64,000 bases of DNA from Micromonospora ferruginea (lineage in GTDB: Bacteria; Actinomycetota; Actinomycetes; Mycobacteriales; Micromonosporaceae), in the NCBI RefSeq assembly GCF_013694245.2, contig NZ_CP059322.2, positions 3,541,001 through 3,605,000 of the forward strand, given 5' to 3'. The translations under genes and the position numbers were made by a program. Positions 35,180-43,318 of this stretch are shown here, piece by piece. Positions within the stretch are counted from its first letter, which is position 1; every line of letters starts with the position of its first letter. The notes under the pieces were generated by a model that was not told the origin of the DNA, ran no database searches, and worked only from the letters and a program-made list of their open reading frames with translations.

Positions 35180-36097
35180 CTATGTTCCGGAGGCCATGTA
35201 GGCGGCGAGGATGTAGTTGGGGTGCCGGTCGAGATTCTTGCGTGCTCGGTCGTAGCGCATGGTGGTTCTGGGGTCGGCGTGGCGGGCGGCGATCTGCACG
35301 TCGCGCAGGCTGACGCCGGCGTCGAGCATGGTCGTCACGAACGTGTGGCGCAGCATGTGGGGGTGCATCCTCGGCATCCGGATCCCCGCCGTGTGGGCGA
35401 GGTGCTTGAGCCGGCGGGTGGCGGCGTGCCGATCTATCCGCCCACCATGGATGTTGCGAAGGATCGGTCCGGCGGTGCGCTCGTCGACGGCCCGGTCGAT
35501 AGCTCGGGCCACCGCAGGTGGTAGCGGGACGAGGGCTATCTTGCCGCCTTTGCCGTATACGCGTAGGACGCGGTGGCCGCGTTCCTCGCCCAGGTCGGCG
35601 ATGTTCGACCCGCAGGCTTCGAAGATCCGCAGGCCGAGCAGGCCCAGGAGGGCGACCAGGGCGAAGTCGTTCGGGTTCGAGGACTTTCGGGCGGTGGTGA
35701 TCAGGGCTTCGAACTGCAGGTGCCCCAGGCCGAGGGTCGGCGACTCGGCCGGCACGGTGGGTCGGCGGACGTAGTCGGCTGGCAAGTGCTCCAGGATCGC
35801 GTCGATGACGCAGACCCGATAGAAGCCGACCACGACCGACAGCCGGCGGGACACCGTCGAGGGCTGGCACCGGCGGACGTCCTGCAGCCAGCGCACGTAC
35901 CGCTCGATATCCACGCTCGCCGCAGCCAGCGGGTCAAGGCCGTGCTCGGCGCACCAGCGCAGGAAGACCCGTAGATCGGACTCGGTGTGGACGCGAGTCT
36001 GACCACGGTAACGGCCGAGGAAGGCCGACACCGCAGCGCGCACAACGAGTTGATCGGCCAGCACGACAGGAGAAGCGGAAGCAGGAGAGATAGCCAT
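35180..36097 (-). CDS. Tyrosine site-specific recombinase (XerD/phage-integrase type)
   Basis: A 305-aa complete recombinase. A SAM-like core-binding domain covers ~15-110. The catalytic domain has Arg157 (GLRIFEACG), Lys183 or Lys186 (YGKGGK), His247/Arg250 (HMLRH), His273 (ARHADPRTT) and the nucleophile Tyr282 (MRYDR). It is compact and lacks an arm-binding extension, closer to XerC/D or transposon-type recombinases than to the truncated integrase at 30.5 kb. It lies in the middle of the island, not at an end, so it may belong to a nested element. Confidence 0.9.
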   Translation of the reverse strand: MAISPASASPVVLADQLVVRAAVSAFLGRYRGQTRVHTESDLRVFLRWCAEHGLDPLAAASVDIERYVRWLQDVRRCQPSTVSRRLSVVVGFYRVCVIDAILEHLPADYVRRPTVPAESPTLGLGHLQFEALITTARKSSNPNDFALVALLGLLGLRIFEACGSNIADLGEERGHRVLRVYGKGGKIALVPLPPAVARAIDRAVDERTAGPILRNIHGGRIDRHAATRRLKHLAHTAGIRMPRMHPHMLRHTFVTTMLDAGVSLRDVQIAARHADPRTTMRYDRARKNLDRHPNYILAAYMASGT

Positions 36098-36192
36098 ACA
36101 TCACCGTGCGTCACCACCTGCGATGAATACCAGCCCACCTGAAGCGGTAATTCGGATGGCGGGTCCTGATGGTGCGGGGGCATGATCATTGC

Positions 36193-36552
36193 GTGGATGC
36201 CCGCCGATCGGTCGTTCTGGTCGATGACCTCCGTTCGTTCGTGGACGGCCGCAACGCCGAGGTGGCCCGGACGAGCGCTGCCGGAGTCGAGCTTCTCAGC
36301 CGATACCAAAACGGGCGCTTGGACGAGCTGTGGCTGGACCACGACTTGGGTGGCGACGACACGATCTGGCCGGTCGTGAAGATCCTGGAACAGGCCGCGT
36401 TCGAGAAGCGCCCCCTCGACATCGGCGTCATCAAGGTTCACTCCGCCAACCCGAGCGGCGCCGCGAAGATTGTGCAGGTCCTACGGCACTGGGGCTATCG
36501 CGTCCACGTCGCGTCAGGCTCCCCGGAAGTCGGCTACCTCGACGCCCCGTAA
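36193..36552 (+). CDS. Cyclic-phosphate processing receiver (cREC) domain protein
   Basis: A ~119-aa single-domain protein: VVLVDDLRSFVDGRNAEVART, then DELWLDHDLGGDDTIWPVV, IGVIKVHSANPSGAAKI and LRHWGYRV. This matches the cREC family, receiver-like domains proposed to process cyclic phosphates on RNA or nucleotides. The LDHDLG acidic motif is the predicted active site. The GTG at 36193 begins just before the first conserved strand; GTG 36169 is an alternative. No RNA-repair partner is adjacent. Confidence 0.78.
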   Translation: MDARRSVVLVDDLRSFVDGRNAEVARTSAAGVELLSRYQNGRLDELWLDHDLGGDDTIWPVVKILEQAAFEKRPLDIGVIKVHSANPSGAAKIVQVLRHWGYRVHVASGSPEVGYLDAP

Positions 36553-36825
36553 CGAGCTGACCCAGCAACCCGACGGCCATCACGCTCGGATGGCGGCAGA
36601 TCCGGACGTCCGGTCCAGGAGCACTAGTGTTCGGTCGGGCAGTCATTCGATTTCCGCACACAGCGTCGGCAGCGAATCGGGTTGGGCACGCGGTACTTGC
36701 TGGCTCTCGATCCGGATGCCCCGACGACCATGAGGTCCGCAAGGGCAGGACGACACGCCCGGAGCGCATTGTCTTTTCGAGGAGACGATGGCTCCGGGTG
36801 ACCGGGTCGGTGCGGCTTTCAGGTC

Positions 36826-37251
36826 TCAGATCCGGGTCATGGTGGAGGTGTAGCCGCCTCCACCGGGGTAGGTCCATTCGCCGGTGACCGTGGTGTCGTC
36901 GGTGCTGAATGTGCCCTCGTAGTAGGCGGGGCTGCCTTTCGCACCGGCCCAGATGGTCAGCTTGTCGCCGACGAGTTCGTAGACGTAGTCGAAGGTGTTG
37001 CCGGCCGTGTCGTAGAACCGCGACACCACATCCGCGCCGACCGGTTCGCCGAACGGGTGCAGATTGCCGATGACCTCCAGACCGGTGACGGGTTGGCCGA
37101 ACTGGCTCAGTTCGACGTGCTGGAGCAGGAAGAACCGGCCGGCCATCCACTCGTACCGCACGGTTCCCTCGGCGCCGCCGGTCACCGACCAGGTGCCGAC
37201 CAGACGGTCCAGTGCGGTCAGTTCGGCGCTCGGCTGGGTGTTCTCAGACAT
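36826..37251 (-). CDS. DUF1579-like small beta-barrel protein
   Basis: A 141-aa protein. ALDRLVGTWSVTGGAEGTVRYEWMAGRFFLLQHVE (split, ~13-47), GLEVIGNLHPFGEPVGADVVSRFYD and TVTGEWTYPGGGGYTSTM form the strand pattern of DUF1579/calycin-like barrels, which may bind small hydrophobic ligands. Cytosolic. It is divergent from the DUF998 gene. Confidence 0.7.
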   Translation of the reverse strand: MSENTQPSAELTALDRLVGTWSVTGGAEGTVRYEWMAGRFFLLQHVELSQFGQPVTGLEVIGNLHPFGEPVGADVVSRFYDTAGNTFDYVYELVGDKLTIWAGAKGSPAYYEGTFSTDDTTVTGEWTYPGGGGYTSTMTRI

Positions 37252-37400
37252 CGCGTCCCCCTCGGTAGGTGTTCGCCGCTACGTCGGAGGCGACGTCCGT
37301 GCCTTGACTTCGACGTTGCGTGATCCAGCTCACGCTGGAGAACGTCAAAGTTCGCGGTGCGGCCACGAGGTAGCGGCAAGCATCCGCCAAGGAGGAAGTC

Positions 37401-38042
37401 ATGGCCACCGTCCCCGCCACCGTTCCCGCTGCCCGCCGCTCGTCCGACCGCCTGCTCCTCGCCGGCGCCCTCGCCGGACCGGTCTTCTTCGCCTCGGCCG
37501 TGACGCAGATGCTCACGCGGGAGGGCTACGACATCACGCGGCACCCGATCAGCCAGTTGGCCACCGGAAGTCTCGGCTGGATCCAGATCACCACGTTCGT
37601 GCTCGCCGGCCTCGGCGGGATCGCCCTCGCCGTCGGCGTCCGGCGTGTGCTCACCGAGGGCACCGGCCGGCGTGTGCTGCCGATCTTCATCGGGATCTTC
37701 GGTGCCGGGCTCGTCGCGGCCGGGGTGTTCACGATGGATCCGGAGTACGGCTTCCCGGTGGGGACCCCTGACCGGCCCGTCGACGAGATGTCCTGGCACA
37801 GCATCGCGCACTCGGCGGCGGCTGCTGTCGCCTTCACCGCGTTGGCCGTCGCCGCCATCGCGCTGACCATCCGGTACGTCCGCCGTCGGGCCGCCCTGCC
37901 GGCGGCGCTGAACGGCCTCGCCGCGCTCATCCTGCTGATGCCGATGTCGCCGAGCCACATGAGTATCCAGATCGCCGTGAACGGCCTGGTCGCCTTCACC
38001 TGGACGACGGTCGTCGCCCTCTCTCTGCGCCGTTCGAGCTGA
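37401..38042 (+). CDS. DUF998 membrane protein
   Basis: A 213-aa protein with six predicted membrane helices. The DUF998 entry motif FASAVTQMLTREGYDITRHPISQL (split, ~32-55) follows helix 1, and DRPVDEMSWHSIAHSAAAAVAF lies in the centre. GGAGGAAG is a strong ribosome site. Function unknown. It is followed at 42 bp by the YCII/ECF42 pair, so it may be part of that regulon. Confidence 0.82.
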   Translation: MATVPATVPAARRSSDRLLLAGALAGPVFFASAVTQMLTREGYDITRHPISQLATGSLGWIQITTFVLAGLGGIALAVGVRRVLTEGTGRRVLPIFIGIFGAGLVAAGVFTMDPEYGFPVGTPDRPVDEMSWHSIAHSAAAAVAFTALAVAAIALTIRYVRRRAALPAALNGLAALILLMPMSPSHMSIQIAVNGLVAFTWTTVVALSLRRSS

Positions 38043-38084
38043 TCGGCGTAGCGTGACCCGATCCCCGCGAACACAAGGATGATC

Positions 38085-38456
38085 ATGAAGTATCTGCTGC
38101 TCAGCTACACGCCGGCCGCCGCCTGGGACGCCGCGACCGCCGACACCCCGTCCGAGGAGGCGCTGGCCGCGTTCGCCGCGTACCAGCGGTTCGAACAGGA
38201 GCTGATCGAGACCGGCGAGTTCGTCAGCAGCGAGGGACTCGGTCACCCGGCGGTCAGCACCACGGTCCGCAAGACCCCGACCGGCGTGGTGGCCACCGAC
38301 GGCCCATTCGTCGAGCTCAAGGAGGTCCTGGCCAGCTTTGCCGTGATCGACGTGGACAACCAGGAGCGGGCCGTCGAAATCGTCTCGCGGATGGTCGAGG
38401 TTCTGGGCGAGCCGATGGAGATCCGGCCGATAGTGGGCGCGGACTTCGCGGCATGA
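38085..38456 (+). CDS. YCII-related (DGPF) protein, ECF42 partner
   Basis: A 123-aa small alpha/beta protein: MKYLLLSYTPAAAWD, RFEQELIETGEFVSSEGL and the name-giving DGPFVELKEVLASFAVIDVDN (~71-91; DGPF). DGPF proteins are the conserved neighbours and presumed targets of ECF42 sigma factors. ATG 38085 has AAGGA at the right distance; ATG 38079 is alternative. The sigma gene starts 64 bp downstream. Confidence 0.87.
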   Translation: MKYLLLSYTPAAAWDAATADTPSEEALAAFAAYQRFEQELIETGEFVSSEGLGHPAVSTTVRKTPTGVVATDGPFVELKEVLASFAVIDVDNQERAVEIVSRMVEVLGEPMEIRPIVGADFAA

Positions 38457-38520
38457 CCCGCCGCGTCCAGCCTCGCCGGACGGCGGCAGGCCGGGAGGGC
38501 ACCCGAACGGCAGTACCGGC

Positions 38521-39759
38521 GTGACACCGGATGTCGAGCACCTGCTGCGCACCGAGGTGCCGCAGGTTCTCGGCGCGCTGGTGCGGCGCTTCGGCCGCTT
38601 CGATATCGCCGAGGACGCGGTACAGGAGGCACTGCTCGTCGCGAGCCGGGTGTGGCCGACGGACGGTGTGCCGGAGAACCCACGCAGCTGGCTGATCCGG
38701 ATCGCGTACCGGCGGATGGTCGACCTGCTCCGTACCGACCAGGCCCGCCGCCGCCGTGAGCGGCACGCCGGGATGAGCGAGCTGGCGATGCGGGACCCGA
38801 CCCGCCAGGCGGGCCCTGCGCTGGAGACCGACGACAGTCTCACGCTTCTGCTGCTCTGCTGTCACCCCGCGCTGAGCCCCACCTCCCAGGTGGCGCTCAC
38901 GCTGCGCGCGGTCGGCGGCCTGACAACGGCGGAGATCGCACACGCGCACGGGACGACCGAGAACACCATGGGCGCCCGGATCAGCCGCGCCAAGCAGCAA
39001 CTGGCCCGGGCCGGCGCCCGGTTCACCCCGCCGACCGACGCCGACCGCGACAGCCGGATGAACGCTGTCATGCAGGTGCTCTACCTGATCTTCAACGAGG
39101 GCTACACCGCCTCCACCGGAGACGCACTCACCCGCGTGGACCTGACCCGCGAGGCGATCCGGCTGACCCGCATGCTCCGCGCCTCCCTGCCGGACGACCC
39201 CGAGGTGACCGGGCTGCTCGCCCTGATGCTGCTCACCGAGTCGCGGCGCGCTGCCCGTACTGACGGCGACGAACTGGTGCCGCTGGACGAGCAGGACCGG
39301 ACACGGTGGGATCCCGAGCTGATCCGCGAGGGCACGGAGCTTATCGACAGCGTCTGGCGGCGGCGCGAGGTCGGCGCGTACCAGCTGCAGGCGGCGATCG
39401 CGGCCGTGCATGCTGCGGCTGCGGCGCCGGACCGGACGGACTGGCCGCAGATCGCGGCGCTGTACCTGGGACTGGAACGGCTCAGTCCGACCGCGCCGGT
39501 ACGGCTGAGCCGGGTGGTCGCAGTCGCGCACGCGTACGGGCCGGCCCGGGGGCTGGCCCTGCTCGACGACCTCAACCGGGGCTACCACCTGGACGAGGAA
39601 CCGCTGACCCGGCAACGCGAACGCGCGATCCGCGCACATCTGCTTGAGATGACCGGTGACACAGCCGGCGCGGCGGCGTTGTACCGCGAAGCAGCCGCCC
39701 TAACCCACAACCAGGTCGAGCAGCGATACCTCCAACGCCGAGCCCACCGCCTCGGCTGA
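38521..39759 (+). CDS. ECF42-group RNA polymerase sigma factor
   Basis: A 412-aa sigma factor. Sigma region 2 is FGRFDIAEDAVQEALLVASRVWP (~24-46), and region 4 is LSPTSQVALTLRAVGGLTTAEIAHA (~118-142). A ~230-residue helical, TPR-like C-terminal extension with IFNEGYTASTG and LTEPRR-type segments completes it. The DGPF partner upstream is diagnostic of ECF42, where the extension replaces an anti-sigma factor. GTG start. It likely responds to an unknown stress. Confidence 0.9.
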   Translation: MTPDVEHLLRTEVPQVLGALVRRFGRFDIAEDAVQEALLVASRVWPTDGVPENPRSWLIRIAYRRMVDLLRTDQARRRRERHAGMSELAMRDPTRQAGPALETDDSLTLLLLCCHPALSPTSQVALTLRAVGGLTTAEIAHAHGTTENTMGARISRAKQQLARAGARFTPPTDADRDSRMNAVMQVLYLIFNEGYTASTGDALTRVDLTREAIRLTRMLRASLPDDPEVTGLLALMLLTESRRAARTDGDELVPLDEQDRTRWDPELIREGTELIDSVWRRREVGAYQLQAAIAAVHAAAAAPDRTDWPQIAALYLGLERLSPTAPVRLSRVVAVAHAYGPARGLALLDDLNRGYHLDEEPLTRQRERAIRAHLLEMTGDTAGAAALYREAAALTHNQVEQRYLQRRAHRLG

Positions 39760-40177
39760 CCGATCGTCGGCCGGCACCCGGACATCGGCATGAGCGGACG
39801 TCGTCGGCCTGCGAACTCGAGCCGCGGGTGCTGACGCTTTCGGGCACGCCGAAGCCGGCGAAGACCACATCGGTGTTCTCTGGGAGGTCACGCGGCACCG
39901 CTCGACCGCATCACCGCACGTCAAAGCGTCGTCCCCTGTCCGGTGTCGGTGAGCACTTCGGGAGCGGTGACCACTTCGCCGATCTGCTCCCAAGTGCAGG
40001 GCCAGACCATCGAGTGCCCTGACTACGAACGTTCACGGTGTTGGCTGACACGCCGTTGGCCTGCGGTGCTTCAGTCCGGAACGCGAGGACTACCTGCGGA
40101 CGCAGATCGCGCACCGATTAGGTTTTCGCGCCGTGCCCGTCTGTACGTGTGAGATCGACTCACAGGAGGCTGGCACG
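39760..40177. other. Intergenic region without supported gene
   Basis: About 420 bp between the ECF42 gene and the RibD-like gene. Only short frames without ribosome sites are seen. The part near 40145-40177 should hold the promoter and has AGGAGG for the next gene. Confidence 0.5.
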
Positions 40178-40762
40178 ATGCGGAAACTGATCTTCGCCAT
40201 GAACGTGACCCTGGACGGCTACATCGCCGCGCCCGGCGACGACCTCGGCTGGAGTGGGGGTGAGGGACCGGACTCGTCGTCGAGCGACGAGCTGTTCCAG
40301 TGGTGGTCCGACCGGGTGGGGGCGACAGGCCTGACGCTGTATGGGCGCAAGATGTGGGAGGCGATGAGTTCCCCCTGGCCGACCGCCGACCAGCAGCCCG
40401 GCGCCACCCCGGCGGTGATCGAGTTCGCCCGCCGCTGGCGGGACATGCCGAAGGTGGTGTTCTCCTCGACGATCGACCAGGTCGACTGGAACACCCGCCT
40501 GGTCACCGGCGACGCGGTCGCCGAGATCACCCGGCTCAAGGCCGAGGACGGCGGCCCGATGGACATCGTCGGCGCCACACTTGCCGCAGCGGCCATGCGG
40601 GCCGGGCTGATCGACGAGTACGTGCTGGTCACTTACCCGGTCCTGGTGGGCGGCGGCACGCCGTTCTTCACGGCCCTGCACAGCTGGGTGAGCCTGAACC
40701 TGGTGGAGACGCGGACGTTTCCCGGTGGCGTCGTGCTGACCCGGTACGAGACGAGGCGATGA
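40178..40762 (+). CDS. Dihydrofolate reductase family protein (RibD C-terminal-like)
   Basis: A 194-aa protein beginning MRKLIFAMNVTLDGYIAAPG, with LTLYGRKMWEAM (~53), KVVFSSTID (~90), PMDIVGATLAAAAM (~126) and VTYPVLVGGGTPFF (~149). Same NADPH-binding fold as the gene at 6296-6859 but clearly diverged. AGGAGG precedes the ATG by 8 bp. Single gene, substrate unknown. Confidence 0.85.
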   Translation: MRKLIFAMNVTLDGYIAAPGDDLGWSGGEGPDSSSSDELFQWWSDRVGATGLTLYGRKMWEAMSSPWPTADQQPGATPAVIEFARRWRDMPKVVFSSTIDQVDWNTRLVTGDAVAEITRLKAEDGGPMDIVGATLAAAAMRAGLIDEYVLVTYPVLVGGGTPFFTALHSWVSLNLVETRTFPGGVVLTRYETRR

Positions 40763-41039
40763 GTACGGGCCAGACGCTCGGCTCGTGAGGCCACCGTGAC
40801 CCTCGGCTACGAGGAAACCTTCCCCTGGCCCTTCCTTGCGTTCCGAGTGAGCTGTGGACCGACTTGCTGGAGATGAGGGACAGCGGCGTCGTTGATTGTG
40901 ACGGTGCAGTTCGGGCTTAACGCCGGCCCGTCAGCGGGGCGGTGTTCGCGTTCCGGCGTTGGTGTTCAGCTCGTCGGAGTGCTCGTTCGACGGTGACGGC
41001 GGCCGGTGCGCTGGACTCGTCGACGATGGGGCCTTTGTC

Positions 41040-42050
41040 TTATGACAGCGCCGGAGGCAGGCCCAGCCACGGTTTGTCGGTGGCGTCGAATCCGGTGAGC
41101 TCGGCGATCTTCCCGTCGACGATGTGCAGGACCGCGACGGTAAACAGCCGGTACTGCGGGTCGTCGGGGGTGCGGAGGTACAGCGCGGCGGCTGGCATGC
41201 GGTTGATCGTCGTGGTGACACAGCGCCAGTCGTCGTAGCCGGGCTTGAAGAGCCCGTTGGAGACCCAGCCGTCCATCGCGTCGTCGGCCGTCATGACCGA
41301 GGTGCCCGGCTCGGCCGGCATCGCGAAGCGCAGGTCGTCGCGCAGCAGAGCCGTCAGCGCGTCGAGGTCGTTGCGCTCGTGGGCGTCGATATACGACTTC
41401 ACCACGCCGCGCTCGTCATCGGACAGCTCGTGGGTGGCGGGGCTCCGCCAGTCGAGGCGGCGTTCGGGCAACTGCTCGCGCATCGTCACACGGGCCCGCT
41501 GCAGTGCGCTGGTCACCGATGCGACGGTCAGCTCGAGGGCGTCGGAGGCCTTCGACGCCGGCCAGCCGAGGACGTCGCGCAGGATGAACACCGCCCGCTG
41601 CCGCGGCGGCAGGTGCTGGACGGCGACGATGAACGCCAGCTCGATCGTCTCCCGCGCCACCACCGATTCCTGCGGGTCCTCGGGGAGCATCCGGTCGGGG
41701 TACGGCTGCAGGTACAGCACCTCGGAATCGGAGCCGGGCAGCCCGGACGGTACGGGTGTGCGGTCGTTGCGCTTCTCCAGGAAATCAAGGCAGGCGTTCG
41801 TCGCGATCCGGTACAGCCAGGTCCGCAGGGCAGCGCGACCCTGGAACGACTCCCGCTTGTTCCACGCTCGCAGGAACGTCTCCTGCGTCATGTCCTGAGC
41901 GTCCGCGTAGTTCGCGAGCATCCGGTAGCAGTGCACCTGCAGCTCACGCCGGTGGCGCTCGGTCAGGAGCGCGAACCGCCCGGAATCCTCCGCGCGTACC
42001 GCCGCGATGAACGTGGCCTCGTCGGCGCCCAGCCGTCTGGCGTCGGTCAT
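41040..42050 (-). CDS. Sigma-70 family ECF sigma factor with SnoaL-like C-terminus (SigX5/SigG-like)
   Basis: A 336-aa sigma factor. Region 2 is HCYRMLANYADAQDMTQETFLRAWNKR (split around ~40-66), and region 4 is LPPRQRAVFILRDVLGWPASKASDAL (~150-175). A C-terminal NTF2/SnoaL-like domain follows (VVKSYIDAHERNDLDALTALL; WVSNGLFKPGYDDWRCV). This corresponds to the SigX5/SigG-type group with an internal regulatory domain and no anti-sigma gene. The start ATG 42050 is chosen over longer frames because conserved sequence begins there. No obvious partner gene is adjacent. Confidence 0.87.
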   Translation of the reverse strand: MTDARRLGADEATFIAAVRAEDSGRFALLTERHRRELQVHCYRMLANYADAQDMTQETFLRAWNKRESFQGRAALRTWLYRIATNACLDFLEKRNDRTPVPSGLPGSDSEVLYLQPYPDRMLPEDPQESVVARETIELAFIVAVQHLPPRQRAVFILRDVLGWPASKASDALELTVASVTSALQRARVTMREQLPERRLDWRSPATHELSDDERGVVKSYIDAHERNDLDALTALLRDDLRFAMPAEPGTSVMTADDAMDGWVSNGLFKPGYDDWRCVTTTINRMPAAALYLRTPDDPQYRLFTVAVLHIVDGKIAELTGFDATDKPWLGLPPALS

Positions 42051-42419
42051 GGTCTTTAATCCTTCCACCGGTTCGAGCGAGCTACCAGAAGCGACGACGT
42101 GGCGGAAGAATTCTGATCGGTAAAAGCCGCTGACACCGAGCCGTTCGTCGGAGCGGATGGGCAGGGTCGATCCAGGGGAGGCGCTCCGGGGCAGGCACAC
42201 CCTCGATGCCGAGGTGGGGTCGCCGCGGTAGCCGATGAACACCTCGTCCAGCGCCCACATCAGCATCGCCGGGCCAGAGCCTCATGCCTTCCACCACGCC
42301 AACGTCAGCGGTCTCGCACTTCACGCGGCTAGTTGTGCCGTGATCATGAGCGTTCGAGGTGTTGGGGTCAGGCTAGGGTGGTTCGAGCCGGCGATCACGA
42401 AGGTGCGTAGCGGCCCGAA
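42051..42419. other. Upstream region of SigX5-like gene, no supported gene
   Basis: About 370 bp. An open frame continues upstream of the sigma ATG but does not look like protein-coding family sequence. No dyad or gene recognised. Confidence 0.45.
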
Positions 42420-42700
42420 CACCCTGCACCCAGCCGAACCTCATGGGCTGAAAACCACATTGGCGTGTACACGCTCGCGGCGATCGGTCGAACTGCTGAC
42501 TTCAGCCTCTGCGGCGATCTCGGCAGCACGTTCTGGGTAGCCGAATGGGGCTACCCCGCCATCGGCATCTACATCGCCGACTGCCCGTCGGCGGGTCACG
42601 ACCTGATCGCCCTCGACTACCACTCACTGTCCTTGCTCCCGACTTCGAAACCTTCGTGGCAGGTCCCGTCGAGCAGTCCGAGTACGACATCGACGACTGA
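42420..42700 (+). pseudogene. Remnant of a SUKH/SMI1-like immunity protein
   Basis: The reading SWAENHIGVYTLAAIGRTADF, then TFWVAEWGYPAIGIYIADCPSAGHDLIALDY matches the C-terminal half of SMI1/KNR4-family proteins. The following strand is missing. The final DFETFVAGPVEQSEYDIDD-stop occurs in a different frame, so there is an internal deletion with a frameshift, and the N-terminal half is absent. A decayed gene at the island edge. Confidence 0.65.
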
Positions 42701-42922
42701 TCGCCGGATCCGCGACGGTGTGATTGAGCCGGTCAGACGTTGAAGCGGAACTATGAGCCCAGCGGGTCTATCAGCGGCTACGACTGCTGATACCTGCTCG
42801 CACGCCGTCTCAGGCTGCGATGATTGGCCACCGCTTGACGACGTTTGACGGCGTCTTGTGCCCCCTGTGTGCCCCGACCGCCTCCTTGCCTGGGCGCAGG
42901 CCAGCTCATCTATGTTCGGCCG

Positions 42923-43036
42923 GTGGAATACGGAACCTTCGCTCCCCTGGGCCTGGCCGCGTGCGCAGGGTGCAGTTGCCTCTTCCTTCTCGCCGGCGTA
43001 GGGCTCCTGGCGGCTTGGTGGAAGCCGAAGGACTGA
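42923..43036 (+). CDS. Possible 37-aa single-helix membrane peptide
   Basis: A GTG opens a peptide with one hydrophobic segment (LGLAACAGCSCLFLLAGVGLL) and a basic tail WWKPKD. No ribosome site is visible, and the frame extends upstream without family support. Low confidence. Confidence 0.25.
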   Translation: MEYGTFAPLGLAACAGCSCLFLLAGVGLLAAWWKPKD

Positions 43037-43072
43037 CACATCATGCGTTCCGGTCCAGTCTGCCCCTGACCT

Positions 43073-43094
43073 CTCGCTTGTAAGTTCTGGGCGC
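43073..43094. repeat. 22-bp repeat, copy 2, at island junction
   Basis: Identical to 27251-27272. Its last four bases (GCGC) overlap the first bases of the 148-bp repeat, so this looks like a recombination join between two sequences that are ~3.6 kb apart on the left side. Confidence 0.7.
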
Positions 43095-43238
43095 CTCGGC
43101 GACTCCCTGAGCCACTGACGAGAACTGCTGTACAAAGCTGCTGTACGCAAGCAGAAAGGCCACCTCCCGAAGCCGGGAAGTGGCCTTTGACCTGCGTGGG
43201 CGATACTGGGATCGAACCAGTGACCTCTTCGGTGTGAA
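43091..43238. repeat. 148-bp direct repeat, copy 2, at intact tRNA-Val
   Basis: Identical to 30849-30996. Here the tRNA part (43197-43238) continues into the complete tRNA-Val gene. The integrase end codons are present without the rest of any integrase, implying that the integrase body was deleted or that this arm came from a tandem copy. Confidence 0.9.
43155..43188. terminator. Hairpin terminator downstream of tRNA-Val
   Basis: Same AAAGGCCAC...GTGGCCTTT stem as at 30913-30946. On the minus strand it lies directly after the tRNA 3' end and should end the tRNA transcript. Confidence 0.75.
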
Positions 43239-43268
43239 CGAAGCGCTCTCCCGCTGAGCTAATCGCCC
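43197..43268 (-). tRNA. tRNA-Val (anticodon CAC)
   Basis: On the minus strand, GGGCGATTAGCTCAGCGGG begins a complete cloverleaf. The acceptor stem GGGCGAT pairs with ATCGCCC, the anticodon stem CTTCG/CGAAG encloses loop TTCACAC (anticodon CAC), and the T-arm GTTCGATCC is canonical. The discriminator is A and CCA is not encoded. Its 3' half is duplicated at 30957-30996, so it is an integration target. Confidence 0.95.
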
Positions 43269-43318
43269 TCAGCGCGCATGACTCTACCCGATCGCCGGCC
43301 CGGACCAAAAACCGGGTC

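Larger units (their letters stand above)
30849..43238. mobile_element. tRNA-Val-associated genomic island flanked by 148-bp repeats
   Basis: About 12.1 kb between two exact copies of a tRNA 3'-end repeat, the arrangement left by site-specific integration at a tRNA. The segment carries a complete XerD-like recombinase (35180-36097), two ECF sigma systems, a lipoprotein and several small orphan or immunity-like genes. The adjoining integrase is truncated and lies outside the inner repeat, so serial insertions or a tandem array are likely. No transfer or replication genes are seen. Confidence 0.6.

Noticed and set aside
43299..43316. CCCGG/CCGGG hairpin near the tRNA 5' side
   Set aside because: A 5-bp stem is too weak to call a terminator with confidence.
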